From the NCBI GenBank assembly GCA_023105745.1, contig JALGQZ010000013.1, positions 19,567,105-19,631,104 of the forward strand: DNA of 64,000 bases, given 5' to 3'. This DNA is from Austropuccinia psidii (Eukaryota; Basidiomycota; Pucciniomycetes; Pucciniales; Sphaerophragmiaceae). Shown here one piece after another: positions 37,379 through 50,318 of the stretch (position 1 is its first letter; each line of letters opens with the position of its first letter). The position numbers and the translations under genes were made by a program. The notes beneath the pieces were generated by a model. That model saw only the letters and a program-made list of their open reading frames with translations, had not been told where the DNA came from and did not search any database.

Positions 37379-40300
37379 CAAATATCATAAGCCTCGAAAT
37401 ACAATAGATATAATTCAACAAGACAAACCCAGAATCTGGAACAGTGGTAACTGGTTATGGAATAAGCATGCCGTCAAGAAAATGTGAGTTAAAATTGTAC
37501 TGAGAAATTGGGGCCGCCTTTTTTCAACTTTGAAGAGACTGGGGTTCAATACACTTCAGAAAATCTTGAATAAAAAAAGGTTCAAGATACAATCATTTAT
37601 AATAAGACTATCCCAATGGGTTTGGCTTATTAAAATTGCAATAATAATTCCTTTTAATAAAAGAAGAACTGGGGAAAACTATATAGTTTCACTTTACGTG
37701 CATTCTAATACTAAATACAATGCTTAATATATTGAACCTTCTGATCTCCAAATCTAACTGTTTGTTATGGGTAAACTTGGCAAACCTGAAGGAAGGAATG
37801 AGTTCTCATCGAATGATTTTTCATACAGTATTTGATGGAAAAAAATATCCAATGAGAAACTGCGCAGAAGATAATGCCTCAGACAAAACGCTTTTGATAC
37901 AATATCTCAATAAAGTTTCTGGAAAGATGTCCTAAATTTGGGAAGTTTTTGAAAGGTAAATTCAAGAGATTCATTTCAAACATATACAAAAGAATAATCT
38001 TAAAAATTTCTTCACCTAATCAAAATACATGAAGAAATGAGGAAATGATTCTTCAAAATTCAGCTACCATTGTCCATTCCGATGAAAAGGTCATACATCT
38101 CTGGTAATGACAAGTCCAATATGAATATTTTCTTTATGAAGGCTGCATAAAACATGAAATTAGTGAGAATAAAAATATTCCTGAATCTATCCCTCTTGAG
38201 AGAATGAATTAAGTTACCAGTTCTCTTTTCAGGATTGTCAAAGGATGTCTCACTTCGTTCACGCAAGAATTCTTCACGATATAAAATTTGTAAAAAACTT
38301 ACTAGTCGAATCTTAGAATGAAGTAGTACCCAATCTAGGCCCCAATTTTCAAATTAAGGATTTGTAAAAAAAACACTTTTTGTGCGGTAAAACCCAACAT
38401 ATATTTGATTCTGAAATTTCAAAGGAATGGAGAAAACTCTGATGCTATTTTATAGATTTAAATGGAAATCCATCAATTTGTTTGTTTAAAAAAGAGAGTT
38501 GTATGAGAAATAACACTTTCACGCCTCCTGAAAATTAAGCCGGCTCCTCATTCCCATTTGAACTGATTTCATGTCTCCGAGGGAGGCTTCAAAATGTTTA
38601 CTTGAATTATTCTTAAAAGATCATTTTATAGAGATTCCCCCCAAGCCTTCTTACCCATTTTTTCACGCCAGAAAAAACTCTTTTGAGTCTCTTGTAGTAT
38701 TGTGACTATTCCATTTGTCTTTCTATGTTTAAATGTCAAAAAAAACTTTCATAAATGAAAGATCTTTTTTCATAGTTTTCGGGAAAGAACTGATTTTTCA
38801 TATGCTTTGTGGTTCCTAAATATGTATATATTGAAATTCAGCCAGCGAAGTAAGATGTTTCCTTTTACAGAAGTATCATAAATATTTCAGGGCATGTTAA
38901 ATAGAACAGCGATTTCAGAGGATTAACTTGCTTCAAATTAATTGGAATCCCTTTGTTAAATACAACATTCACATAATGATCCAGTTTTCCTTTCTCCGTT
39001 AAATAAAATATAAAATTACCATTTTTCTTTGGAGGGAGAAAAAAAAATCAATTGTTTTTTCCATCATTGGTGAAAGATGATTTCCTTTTATGACATATAA
39101 CCTTATTTTGAAGTTTCAAGATAAAATCTTTCAATGATAGGAGAAATTTCTTGAAAGAACATTTATTTATTCAAACATTCAAAGAAAAAACTATAAAAAA
39201 AGAGTCTCAAAATTAAAGATGCATTCAAGAATCAAATTAGATTAGATGTCTCAATTTTCCTGTTCATTTCATTGATTTGATCTGTATGATCATCATTCTT
39301 TTCCTTGACTTTTAACTGTTTCCAATGTGCTTCTGATAGATAGGAGAGAAGAATTCATATCTCTTCCAGTAGAATCCTCCCTTTTTGGTTGTTTTATCTC
39401 TTAGTATTTTTAATTATTAGAATAGTATTCTTTCATTTTGATTTATTTTAATTTGGATGTTTACCTTTATTAATTTTCCTTTTTTTTTTTGGATCAACCT
39501 TTTATTATATGTTTTTTAAGAAAGGTGCAATACAAGGTTGTGTACAGCCGTGTACTATAAAATAGGCGACGATTTTCAACTTTCTTACATAATCAAGGTC
39601 TTTATAGACTCCAAAGGGAAGAATGTGTACAGATATTTTTACAGCACAGGGTTGTGTAGAGCCTTTGACTGCAGTTCATCAAGGAACATCTTATCAAGAA
39701 ACAAAAATATACAATTTTTAAGAATATAAAAAAAATGATAAGAATAATCATATGAAAAATATGAGGATAATAATAATAATCATGTGAATAAATTACGTTT
39801 TCTGCAGTAGGAAATTTCATTTTTCTCCCTACCATGGCTTTGAGAAAAGATGAAAATGCACAAATTGAAGAGAAAATAAAGGGATAGTCCTTTATTAAGG
39901 ATGTATCTAAAAGCAGAACTTTTACAAAACTTTAGATGTTTTTGGAATTTTGAAAACAAAGAAATATTCTTTGAGTGAAAATATCTAATTAATATGCTTT
40001 AAATACAAGAGATTTGGCCAAAATAAGCTTGTTAGCATTTCTTTAAGTGTAATGATATTAGGCTTTAATATATCATGAAAGCAGATAAAGTTCAATTTTT
40101 CTTGGAAATATCTCTCCTACTGTTGGCTCCCCTAATGCGTTAAAAGAGCCTTTTAAGCCAAATATAGATGTAAGTGAAGAAATTCATGAAAAACCCTTTC
40201 ATAGAATAATTTCCACATTGAAATATGGCATTACAATTGATGCAGAATACCTTATACTTTATGAAGTCATAGAAGAGGAAGAAAATATCAAAACTCTGTA

Positions 40301-40821
40301 ATATTCCAGTGGCTTGGAGGATGTGGGAAAAGCAAGAAATATTAGGATTCTGGGTCCAACCTACTTCCAGAAAATGAGTCAAAGCTACTTTTGGACTGAA
40401 ACACCTTTTTTCAGGTGTAGCAAATCTTCTCATGGCTGATGTGGTCTGAATTAAGTTAAAGTTATGAGTGAAATTTTGCACCACCTGAAATTCCACGTGG
40501 AATTCAATGGTAAAATAAATTCCATATTCTCAGTTATTTGAAAGAAGCGAGGCATAGTTTTCATTAAGCTTTTAATTCAAATTTTACTTCATTAATGAAA
40601 ATTTAGTTTAAATTTCATTTTCACTGCATTTCTATCAAGAAAAAAATATTTTTTACAATCATTTTTTTGCTAATATATTGATAAGCTTCGATTTTTTTTC
40701 AATTGTATTATAAGATTTGTTGTAGTATTCAAGGATAATTGTATCATTTTTTTTTATGAAATAAATTTGATATTGTGGTCTTTTTGGTAGATAAAAGTAC
40801 CTTTCAGCCTCCCAAATTTAA

Positions 40822-41779
40822 TATGTCAAATTATCATCCTGATACCACGCAGGTATTGCCACAGTACGTCAACCCATTTCTGATATGCCTGCTCCAACTA
40901 GGCAATAAACTCTCTCTGCTGTTTTCTCTCAGGATCGAAAATAATTTGATTGATGATGATTCTCAAACCTCACCGAATTTTCTAGACAAATTTAGTTGGA
41001 AAGAAGTTTCCCCCAAATTGTTACTTCACAACCTAATCAGAATAGCTTAAAATATTTTTTTTAACTTAGTATTGATTCTGTCTTATTACATAGATAGATG
41101 ATAAAATGAATTCTTTGAAGCTTTGGTTGGCTTTTTTGGCTTTTTTTAATTTGTTTGGGATACGCTGCGTGACTATATGAAATGAAATACTAGATACATT
41201 AGGAAAAATCTTCAATAGTGAAAAAATTTATATTTTGAAAATGCTTTCTATCTCAAAGGTCGTTCATCACATAAAAAACGTATTACCAAAATATTACCAA
41301 AAGATATATTTCAAATTGAGGAAACATAAATTACCCATTGTATGCTCCATTTAAGCCCTATATAGAAATCTGCTTCTGAAAAATAATGATTAATCCAAAA
41401 ATTTGCTTCAAAGGGCCATCCAAAGATACACACCTTACTTCCAAAAACAAAAGAATAGCTAAAAATGCAGGTTATCATTTTTTACCAAGCTAAAGCTGTA
41501 AAATAAGCCTTTGATCAAAATATTTCGTCAAAATGATATCTGTAATGCAACCATCTCAGGATGAATTACCAAAAACCATGTCAAATACTGCAATTTATTC
41601 TTTTACACCACTATACCTTGCACGGCTTTCAATAAATAGTTTTCATCTGAACTGTATGATTTTTATTATGGCTTTTATGGTGGGAAAAAGATAATTAGTA
41701 GCAATTGAAAAGACAAAGGTACATCAGAGCTCTCATATTATGTAATAAAAAAAACAATTTTTCCAGCTCAAAAAACCTT
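40822..41779. other. AT-rich spacer after the duplicated unit
   Basis: Copy 2 of the duplicated unit diverges from copy 1 at about 40821. A 91-codon frame ending at 41050 overlaps the junction and has no recognisable domain. No other feature seen. Confidence 0.45.
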
Positions 41780-44700
41780 ACCATATGTCATGTAATGCAT
41801 TATATCAGAGAAATTATATTTATTTCCTTTGCTTATTTTCCAAAAAGATCAGTGAATTTATCATTACCTATCTTTTACCTTGACATATTATAAAACCACA
41901 TTCTTTCTCTTATTTCAATGTCTTTTGAAATGATCGTATTGATCTAATTTGTAATTTAGAGCTGATAGCTCCTTTAGCTATGACGGTTTTAGATATTTGG
42001 CAGTTTTTATCTATTTTTTCCTCATATAAAATAGAAGCTTTTCAGGGATATTCCCATTTTTACTTTGACAAAGTATTTTTGTATTTTATAGGCTCATACA
42101 AAATATGCAAATATTTGCTAATAATCTTTTGAATGAATAATCATTGAACTCCAAAAAACAGGAATATTTTTTCAATAATTAAATATCTTCTTCAAGAAAA
42201 AATCTTGATTTACTGTATAATTCCTTTCCTTTTTTGACCTAATTGAGAAGAGGAAATTTAATTTATATACATCTTTCATTTCCATTCTGATATGGTTTTC
42301 ATATGACTTTGAATACACTTGTGTCCGGAATTGATAAATTTCCAGGCATTATCAATTTTTGTTTGAAATATTTTTCCTCTCAGAAATAACCTTTTACTCA
42401 AATTTGAGCTCTGCTGATGAGCAGTTGATTTTCAACAATTTTTGAGAATTTATAAGATTCAAACGCAACTCATAAATTAAAAAATACTCCTTGATTTGGA
42501 TTGTATTATTTGAAAACTTCTGAACATAACTTCTAGAAATAAAATGATTCCAAACCCTTTTTAGATTTAAGCCTTTCTGAATACTTGATAAAATGAAAAG
42601 TCTCTTCTGTCAAGAGGCCCCTCATTATCCCACAAGAGTTAAATACATTAAAAGGAATTTAAGATTAGATATGCAACATTTTAAATGAAACTAATTTCTC
42701 TCCAAACATATTCTAAGAACTCCCTGAAAAAAGGTAAAAGTTCCATTTTGCTTCTGCCTGTGAGTGTAAGATGTGTCTATGAAACTGTTGATAATATTAC
42801 AACTAATCAACAGTACTATGACTTTTCTTATGAAATATAATAATAAAATTATTATAACCACAATCAAATAGTTAAATAATTAATTCTTTTTTTTAGTTGT
42901 TATACACTACTAGTGATTATAACAGTAAGCAGTAATTGTCCACTAGAATCAATTGCAAGAAGTATTTAATAATAAAACTTCTTTTGTGAAAATAATAGAA
43001 TTATTTCAATATATAATTATCTTATGTAAGAATAATTATAAATATAATTCTTGAAGAAGACACTTACACAAGAAAAACTTTAAGAATCAAGACAAATCAC
43101 TCACTAGTACTCCAATGAACTTATTAAACATAAAAGTTGAGAAATTTGACAGATAATTGTGGATATAAGGGATGAAAAAATGGATATATAACAGTATTGA
43201 AACAATATATAGTTGACTTCTATGATTTAACGTCTTTCTGATTGATTCTGAAAGAATAAATCACTTAAGAAAAGGTTTTAACTAATACTTACTTGTTGGT
43301 AATAAACATATAATGGAATAATGTGATTATTTGGAAAAAACAGCAAGAGGAGGCCTCTCTTAAGCTTAAAACAGCTCACAGAGGTGTGCCATGGAGCAAA
43401 CTAAAAAACCAGTAAGTGAGAAAACAATAAATCTTTTTGATTATTTATTGAATCATCTGTTTTCATGTAAGATTATCATAATTACTTAATTGGTGCTTTT
43501 ATGGAACTACCAACCCATTTATGGTGAAGAATACAAGGAGTAATGACTGTAAATCTTCTTTTATTAAAAAAGATTCATTGATTTCTCAAATTAATGAATG
43601 TAATTGGAAATTTCATCACAGAGTGTATTTTCTGTGAATTCCTAAAGATTCAGTATTTCACATGGAATCATCAAAAATGGACTGTATGTGAAACTTTGAA
43701 TTTTACTGAGAAAAGTATAATTGTTGGTTTTTTTTATATGGAATATACAGGTCTCAATCGGTCCTGAAAGTATCAGAAAGATTCATTTAGAATTGTATTT
43801 TTAAGCAATTTTTGAAGTTTTTACCTTTTTCTATGTAGAATTGCAAATAGCACTATATGGCTGGTTGCTATGAGGTAAATCAATGGATACCAGCCAAAAA
43901 AAGTTTCAATTACTCCTTTGAGGCTTATTCATGGAAATTAATGAGGAATTTACATGGTAACAGGAGTTGAAGTTGCTCTTTACCTCCTTGGTACATCAAA
44001 ATAGCAGCTTATTTGCTATTTTCTTATGATATACTGAAGTTCTGACTTGGTAACCAAGTTCCCAAAAGGCTTTAGTTTACTAATTGGGCCAAGATCAGTG
44101 ATGGATCCAATCTTTGGAGCTTTCCACACCTCAGAGGCCTCAGAATTTGGGTACCCTGGCTCTCTTTGATGTCTTTTGTCATCCTTGACTAGTTTTTACG
44201 TCAAAAAAAGAAATTCAGGCTTAAAGTGAGATATCCACTATGCGTGTACCAAAAGTGGATGTAAGAATACCATAATATTAAGTGCCAAAAGCATGTATAA
44301 CACTATTCTTAGTGTATATGTAACATGGGATTTCTCACATTCCCATTATTTTGGCATGAAATTGAGAAACACAAAAATGTTCATAGATCTTTAAGTATTT
44401 TCCATATTACCACCTCAAAGAGTTGATTTGAGCTTATTGACTCTATGGAGCTACCCTAGATGAAAATTTGTTTAGAATCCAAATCTGAAAATAAACCCAT
44501 CCATTTAATTATCCAATAAAAAGCTATTCATTTTTTCTGAAATCAAAAAAGATGAACTTTGAATATATGCATGACTTATGGGTTATTCATAGTTCAAAAC
44601 TTATTCTTAAGATAATTGTGGCCTATTTGGGTATGTAAAATACACCTAAAGGCTCACACTGAGACTCTTAGGATGTTTCTGGAAATAGACTTAGTTCAAA

Positions 44701-45480
44701 TTGGAAATTCAAATTGACATATTATTGCATTTGTTGGGTTGATCTCAAGATAAAATTGTTTATTTCACGGAAAAATAGTACTCAAAATCCTCCACTTTGT
44801 GTTTCTTTGCTAAATAGTGGATGTAAATCAGCCATTATATCTACTCATGGGATGAAATCTGATGAAAATCTGAGGTATGCTTATGTATATGATCATTTGA
44901 AGCTATATGGATGGATTTCAGTCTATTAAGTCTTATAATTTTAACATGAGATATAACAAAAATTTCTATGTGTTTTTAGTACACTGAGCTTCAATGAGTT
45001 TTTAGAAAACTTGGCTCAGCCTCAAAAAGCTATCTCTGGCTACTTTATTTGATCATCAGTACAAAATCTGTTTTACTTTTGGAACAGTTAAATCCAATAT
45101 TAATATCTTCTCATAAGAAGTCCAAATGGAAATTACATTGCAAATTTGTGCAATTAGGCCTTCTGTAGAAAATATATTGGATATATCTTGTGTTCTCCCA
45201 TACAAAATACATCCATTTTGCAGTTCAGGGCATAAGTGTTAGATTTTTTTTGCCTGCTTGAGAGCTTGGAGTAAGTCCCTATTTGATTTTGATTTCTAAT
45301 ATCATCAGAGTAAAAGATATTTTGTTTCTCAACAGGGGGAAGGTAGTGTCATGTTCCATTATCAAAATGTAAGTCACTATTGAGGGTTTTTAGAAAAATT
45401 CATATCAAGCTTATAATTACCATGAAAACCTTCAAGACTGAATTCTTTTCAAAAATCAAAAACAGTTACAGCTCCAACAA
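41780..45480 (-). repeat. Older inverted copy of the duplicated unit's left part
   Basis: Read on the minus strand, 45480 to 44664 and then 42764 to about 41780 follow the order of 22470-24400, including GGAGCTATCAGCTC and GTTGATCTCAA landmarks. Divergence is much higher than between the two direct copies. It is split by a family C LTR at 42765-44658. Together with 23215-40821 it makes a loose inverted arrangement around about 41,000. No coding region is conserved. Confidence 0.7.
42765..44658 (-). mobile_element. Solo LTR, family C, copy 2 (1894 bp)
   Basis: Breaks the inverted repeat between CTGCCTGTGAG and CTGAGACTCTTAGG. GTGAG (42760-42764) and CTGAG (44659-44663) are the probable 5-bp duplication with one change. 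On the plus strand it runs TGTAAGATGTG...AGGCTCACA. On the minus strand it opens TGTGAGCCTTTAGG, close to the opening of element B's LTR, so I orient it minus. It contains no gene: the 71-codon frame at 44714-44929 is in the repeat beyond it. Copies 1 and 3 lie at the two window ends. Confidence 0.8.
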
Positions 45481-45869
45481 ATTTTTTGATGATTTGAGTG
45501 CAATCTCTCACTCTTCATTGTATTGAGAAGTCAATAGGTTCAAAATCCATTTCTGACATTTTTCCATTGTTATTTTTCTAACTGAGAAGGGAATAGAGAT
45601 ATATGCAGAATATAAGATAAAATATTCACTAAGAACTATCCCTCAATTAGAGATATTATTCAATGGAGCTATTCTAATCCATATCTAAGATACAAAGCCT
45701 ATGAGGACCAATAGTAAATAAGCTCACCAAAGATAAGATTTGGCATAAAAAACACCTGTGAAGCCTCATGAATATTAATATCACTAGAAATAGTAGCCAA
45801 CCAAGAGATGTGAGTTTGGAAAGGGTCTAATAAAATATAGTATATTTACAGTATAATTTTAAGTGTACT

Positions 45870-47075
45870 CATCATAAACCTTAATTTTTACCTTACATCT
45901 AAAATCTAAAAAAAGAGGCTTCACCACATCAAATGGGAATTTAAATTAAATCTCTCAATCAGCGCTATCCAATGATACTATCCAAATTGAGCTAGCCCCA
46001 AAACTATAGAGGTTATGGCCAAAATAAGGTAAAATAAGGGTTAATAAAACATTCACCTCTCATCCAACTTCCACAGTTTTAGTGTGAGATACCCACAGTG
46101 GGGTCTCTTTGGAAAGAGAAAAATCAAGGATATCAGATGGTTTCATCCATTTCCCCATATCTCATCTAGAAAAAAAGTGATGGGGCAAAAAGGTTCAATA
46201 CAGATTTTGAGAAAATCATATATTTAGATAGCTAAAGTTGAACATGGCATAACTCTGCCATATTTAATGTTAAGCAACCCAATGAGGTATCATTGTGTAG
46301 ATTCCATCCAGGGCTACACAATGAACCAATTTTGAGGTCAATATCTTAAAAACTGATGAAGGCTTAGCAGTTTTAAGGTCAAAATCACATATTTAGAGCA
46401 ATAAAGCTTTAGTGTGGGATACCTTCCCCTAAGTATGATTATGAGGTGTCAAATAGACAAAGAGGCTGTTTTATATTTCATTGGATACTAGCTCAGTAAA
46501 ATACAGGGGTCCATAAAGGTTCTAGACAGCTTCTGACATGTCAGAAGCACCAGAACACACCTGTAAACTCCATTAGTAAGATATTTCACCTTGTATAGGG
46601 TAAAAATGACAAATTGTGGTTCTAAAACCACATTTACATCCAATACCAGACTGTATTGAGTGTTTAGACCCACAAACAAGCCAACAGTAGTGAAAAATTT
46701 CACTCTGTGGGCATGTGGAGAGGTAAACAACCTCCCACTACCCCTTAGCAAGATAAAATGAGGCCTTTCCTCACCAGAAGGCCAATCCATCATCCTGTTC
46801 TCAATATTTCTATCTGGTATAGCTTCTTAAAGAAGTGGTATTCATAGAATTGAACACGTATAATTATAATTTTAATTACTGTAGGGTTTATTGATGTAAA
46901 CCAACATATAAACATTGAACCCAGGGCTATCAATAGGTCCCACCATAACTAAGCTCTTTTATTATAGCCCTTTTAACCATCTACTAACTTAATTACCATC
47001 ATTCTTTTAGTTTCAAACTCACAGTTGTAGCTTTTATTCATCATTGTACAGCTATATCATAATTTCACCCTGACA
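45870..47075 (+). repeat. Solo LTR of element A's family, 5'-truncated
   Basis: From CATAAACCTTAATTTTTACC to the end CACCCTGACA this aligns with about 2650-3860 and 7575-8737. The first ~210 bases of the LTR are missing. It keeps the correct CCCTGACA end that the 3' LTR of element A has lost. No gag or primer site follows, so it is a solo or truncated LTR. Confidence 0.8.
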
Positions 47076-47558
47076 CTAACATAATAAGAGTCATTAGTAA
47101 TCCAAAGTCACTTTGAGATTCAAAGAGACTTCAAGTACCCCCCAATCAGGTATTATCTCATATAATTCCTAAATTTTTCATCTATGAGCTCATATTGATT
47201 ACAGATACAAGCAAAATTATTCAGTATTTCAGCTATAATATGTTATTTACTCTTTCCTTTAGGACAATCACCATGAGAACATTGGCTACACCTGTCAGCA
47301 GGTACACCATTTAGACATCAGCTTGCACACAGCTCAGACTGAGCTTTTACTGCCCTTCTGAAATGAGTTGATTCATGACTATCTCTGTTTGGAAAAATTC
47401 TTATTTCTTCTCAGCCACAAGGATATTATGGAAATATCAAGAAAAGATGATAATACCTTTGTGTATTCCTTACCTAATTTGAGCCACATTCTTATTTCAG
47501 CTTTGAAACTCCATAATTTCACAAATTCTTATATTTTCACACTTTTGATAAAAACACC
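47076..47558. other. Spacer, insertion target of element B
   Basis: 483 bp with no gene I can support. A 66-codon frame (47368-47568) has no motif and runs into the element. Position 47559-47563 (AATTC) is the duplicated target. Confidence 0.5.
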
Positions 47559-47563
47559 AATTC

Positions 47564-49589
47564 TGTGAGCCTTTGAGATATGACCACATACCCAATAAGG
47601 TCACAAAAAAGATTAAGAATAATTATACCTTTAATATAATTATAATAAAATTACTTAGAATAATTATACATTAAAATTAATTACTTAAATATACAAAAAA
47701 TACCATAAATTAACACAAAAATTGGTTTAACTTAAAAACCAATGAATAAACATGTAAAATAAATTATACCATTGGATTCCTCATGGAAAAATACACATAT
47801 ACCATTTTTATGGCCAATCTGTGAAGTCAATATTTAATGAATTATAAGGTATAATACCTTACAAAAACCATAAAATCCTATTTATCTCAGAAACCAATGA
47901 AACAACATGTGAAATAAATTGTACCAGTGGATTCCCCATAGAAATCCACACATAAAACAATTAATAAGCTAATTCTCAAAGTCAATACTTAAGGAATTAT
48001 CCTGAATATATGCACTTTTTTGGTCAACGCATATATTCAAGGATCATAGCTAATATCTTCTAAACTATACATGATAGAATGATGAACCAAAAATAAAGTT
48101 ACCACGTAATTACTGTAAGAACACAGAAATGAACTTTATTTTACAAATTATAAACAAGGTTAAAACCTATGATGAAATATTGATAAAAATCAACAGAGCT
48201 GTTGACCACTTTGTTGTGAAAGTGGTCCAAACTTAAAAAAAAGTATACAGTTGGATTCTACTAGTTCATTCGTGAAGAATGATGTAATTTTTATTATTAA
48301 ATTCAGGGTATAACCCCCTGAAATCAAGGTTTGAAGTTTAAAATATTGAATTTCGACAGAAAAGGTGAGTTACAAGAAAAATCATCAAAATTAGAGTTTT
48401 GATGATGTAATGATAACCTCTTGGCAGCATAATAAGGTTATGCCAGGCTATCAGAATTCACTGTCTGAATTGCTGTAGCGTGTAAATCTTAAAAGTTATT
48501 GAAGATCAAAGTTTGAGCTTAAATTGAGCAGTTATGATCACCTACTGTAACCTTAAATTAAGTTTAACAGTCACAAGAGTGATAAAATTGGTGAATACTA
48601 TTAGTTTATGATTAAAACTAATAAAATCCACGAAATTTGGGGTTCTGCCAAGCCTCTGATGTCATCAAACTTAAAGTTACAGTGATAACTTTAAATAATG
48701 GTGCAATAATGATGTAAGATGGTTTGATCATGATGTAATCACCCTCAAACCTTAAAATATTGATCAATTCCAGTGGATATGATCAGTACACGTCTACTAG
48801 AAGCCTGTTGGACTCTAGGAGGGAGGTATTTACTATAAATAGTGCTCTTTTTACTCTATTTTCCCCTCAGACGCATCAAAAACATTAAATCAATTAAATC
48901 AAAAGGTAATTTTCTTTATTCTTTATATATAAAAGCATTATATTATTAAAGACCAAAGACCACCTTGCTATAATCATCTATTTTGACGTGATTAAATCAT
49001 TTATTTAATTGTTTTTGTTAAAAATCTCTCTAAAACTCATTTCCACGTAAAAATCCAGAATAATTTGTAATTTTCTTTATTTTTATTGTAAATACAATTT
49101 GAAAAAGTTGTATTTATATTTTTTGGCGTAAAATACTTCAAAATTATTATATTAAGTGTTAAAAGTAGGTTATTCTCTCTTATTATAATAATTTCTCTAT
49201 TATTACTCTCTTAATAACTCTTTAATTAATATAAATAGTATTTATATTAATTCATAACTTTAATATTAGTAATATTATTGTTATTAATTGTTTTTTATTA
49301 ATAAAAAACAATTTTTTACGCCTTTATTATTTGCTGGTAACAATAATAAAGAGCTTTTTAATATATTAATTATTTTATATTAATATATTTATTTATTATA
49401 TTATATTTTCATAATATAAATTATATTATTATATTTATTTAATAATATAATTATTTTACGCCATAATAATAATAATTATTTATTATTATTATATTTTTAA
49501 TCTTATTTACTCAATTTATAAGGACATTCAGAGTACAATAAGTAATAAATTAGTAATTTTTACTTATTGTTTCATAGTCAAACCTTACA
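47564..49589 (+). repeat. 5' LTR of element B
   Basis: 2026 bp, TGTGAGCCTT...AAACCTTACA, with tips that pair as TGTAAG/CTTACA-like inverted ends. The second half is extremely AT-rich with repeated TTTTACGCC/GGCGTAAAA words. Confidence 0.95.
48834..48841 (+). promoter_or_regulatory. TATA box in the 5' LTR of element B
   Basis: TATAAATA, followed about 35 bases later by a C-rich ATTTTCCCCTCAGACGC, a plausible start region. The same box lies at 57505-57512 in the 3' LTR. Confidence 0.55.
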
Positions 49590-49604
49590 TTTGGGGGCCT
49601 GGCC
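49590..49604 (+). promoter_or_regulatory. Primer-binding site of element B
   Basis: TTTGGGGGCCTGGCC directly follows the LTR and matches the site in element A. Confidence 0.7.
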
Positions 49605-50092
49605 GTGATATTTACTTAAAAGACCTTTAAAAAGATTCTATTTGGGTTTATCCAATAATAAATTATATTTATAATCATAAATTATATAATAATTTTATAT
49701 TTTATTGAGTTTAAAAGCTATTGAGGCATTTGGAAAGCAATTGTACTGTCTTACACGTGGTTTTTCACATCCTTAGACTTGCAAGAACTTTCTTTGAGTG
49801 ACTCTAGTGATTAAAAAAGATATTTTATAAATTAAAAATAATTTTATTATAATTTAATTTTATAAGAATCATATTCTTTTTTATTTTATTCTTTAAAAAA
49901 TAAAAAATACATAAAAAATATTAAAAAATATTAAAAACCAATAAAAAAAGTTATTTTTATTCATTTTTTATTCATTTCTTTATTTTATTTCAATTTTTTA
50001 AGATATAAAGCAATTTCTACGTGGAAAATTGCCATATCTTGCCAAAAATAACACTTCTTATATAAATACTTATATTTATTTGTCTTTTTTAG
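49605..50092 (+). other. AT-rich leader/intron of element B
   Basis: Non-coding leader ending in TTTGTCTTTTTTAG, a strong polypyrimidine-plus-AG acceptor. A donor further upstream, perhaps in the LTR, is likely but I cannot fix it. Confidence 0.5.
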
Positions 50093-50242
50093 TGTTTGAA
50101 GATAACCCAACAGAAGATAACCAAGCTGCTGTTGAGAGGTTGGTGGAAGAAACTTGTCAAAGTTCTCCAACACCAGTTATCACCAAAAGAAAGAAAGCTA
50201 AGAAATTAGACTTTCCAGGACCCACCATTCAAGACTCTGAAG
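50093..50242 (+). CDS. Leader exon of element B
   Basis: Open in one frame (FEDNPTEDNQAAVERLVEE, then TKRKKAKKLDFPGP), bounded by the acceptor TTTTTTAG before 50093 and the donor GAAG/GTGAGC at 50242/50243. The intron 50243-50329 (87 bp, ending ACCAG) contains the only ATG of the main gag frame (50319). Splicing would join this exon in frame to EEVPNTPSNQMELESEVE, which stops at TGA 50482-50484 unless a second intron is used. No start codon is visible within the exon. Function unknown. Confidence 0.5.
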
Positions 50243-50318
50243 GTGAGCACCTCTTTTTATAATTGCCATAAAAGAATTTTTATTCTAAAATACTTTTATT
50301 TTTTCTTATTCTTTAATT

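Larger units (their letters stand above)
23215..40821 (+). repeat. 5.2-kb duplicated unit, copy 2 (interrupted by three insertions)
   Basis: The pieces are 23215-24638, 31188-31275, 31853-32121 and 37384-40821. Concatenated they follow copy 1 (17013-22234) to the same end point. The interruptions are a DNA transposon, a solo LTR and a Copia element, each with its target-site duplication. The last piece, 3.4 kb, holds no gene I can support: the small frames 38060-38266, 39602-39835 and 40140-40496 on the minus strand repeat those of copy 1. Confidence 0.85.

Noticed and set aside
17013..40821. A giant LTR retrotransposon with 5-kb LTRs
   Set aside because: The direct copies lack TG/CA ends and a TSD, and the 980 bp between them carries no primer site or coding region.
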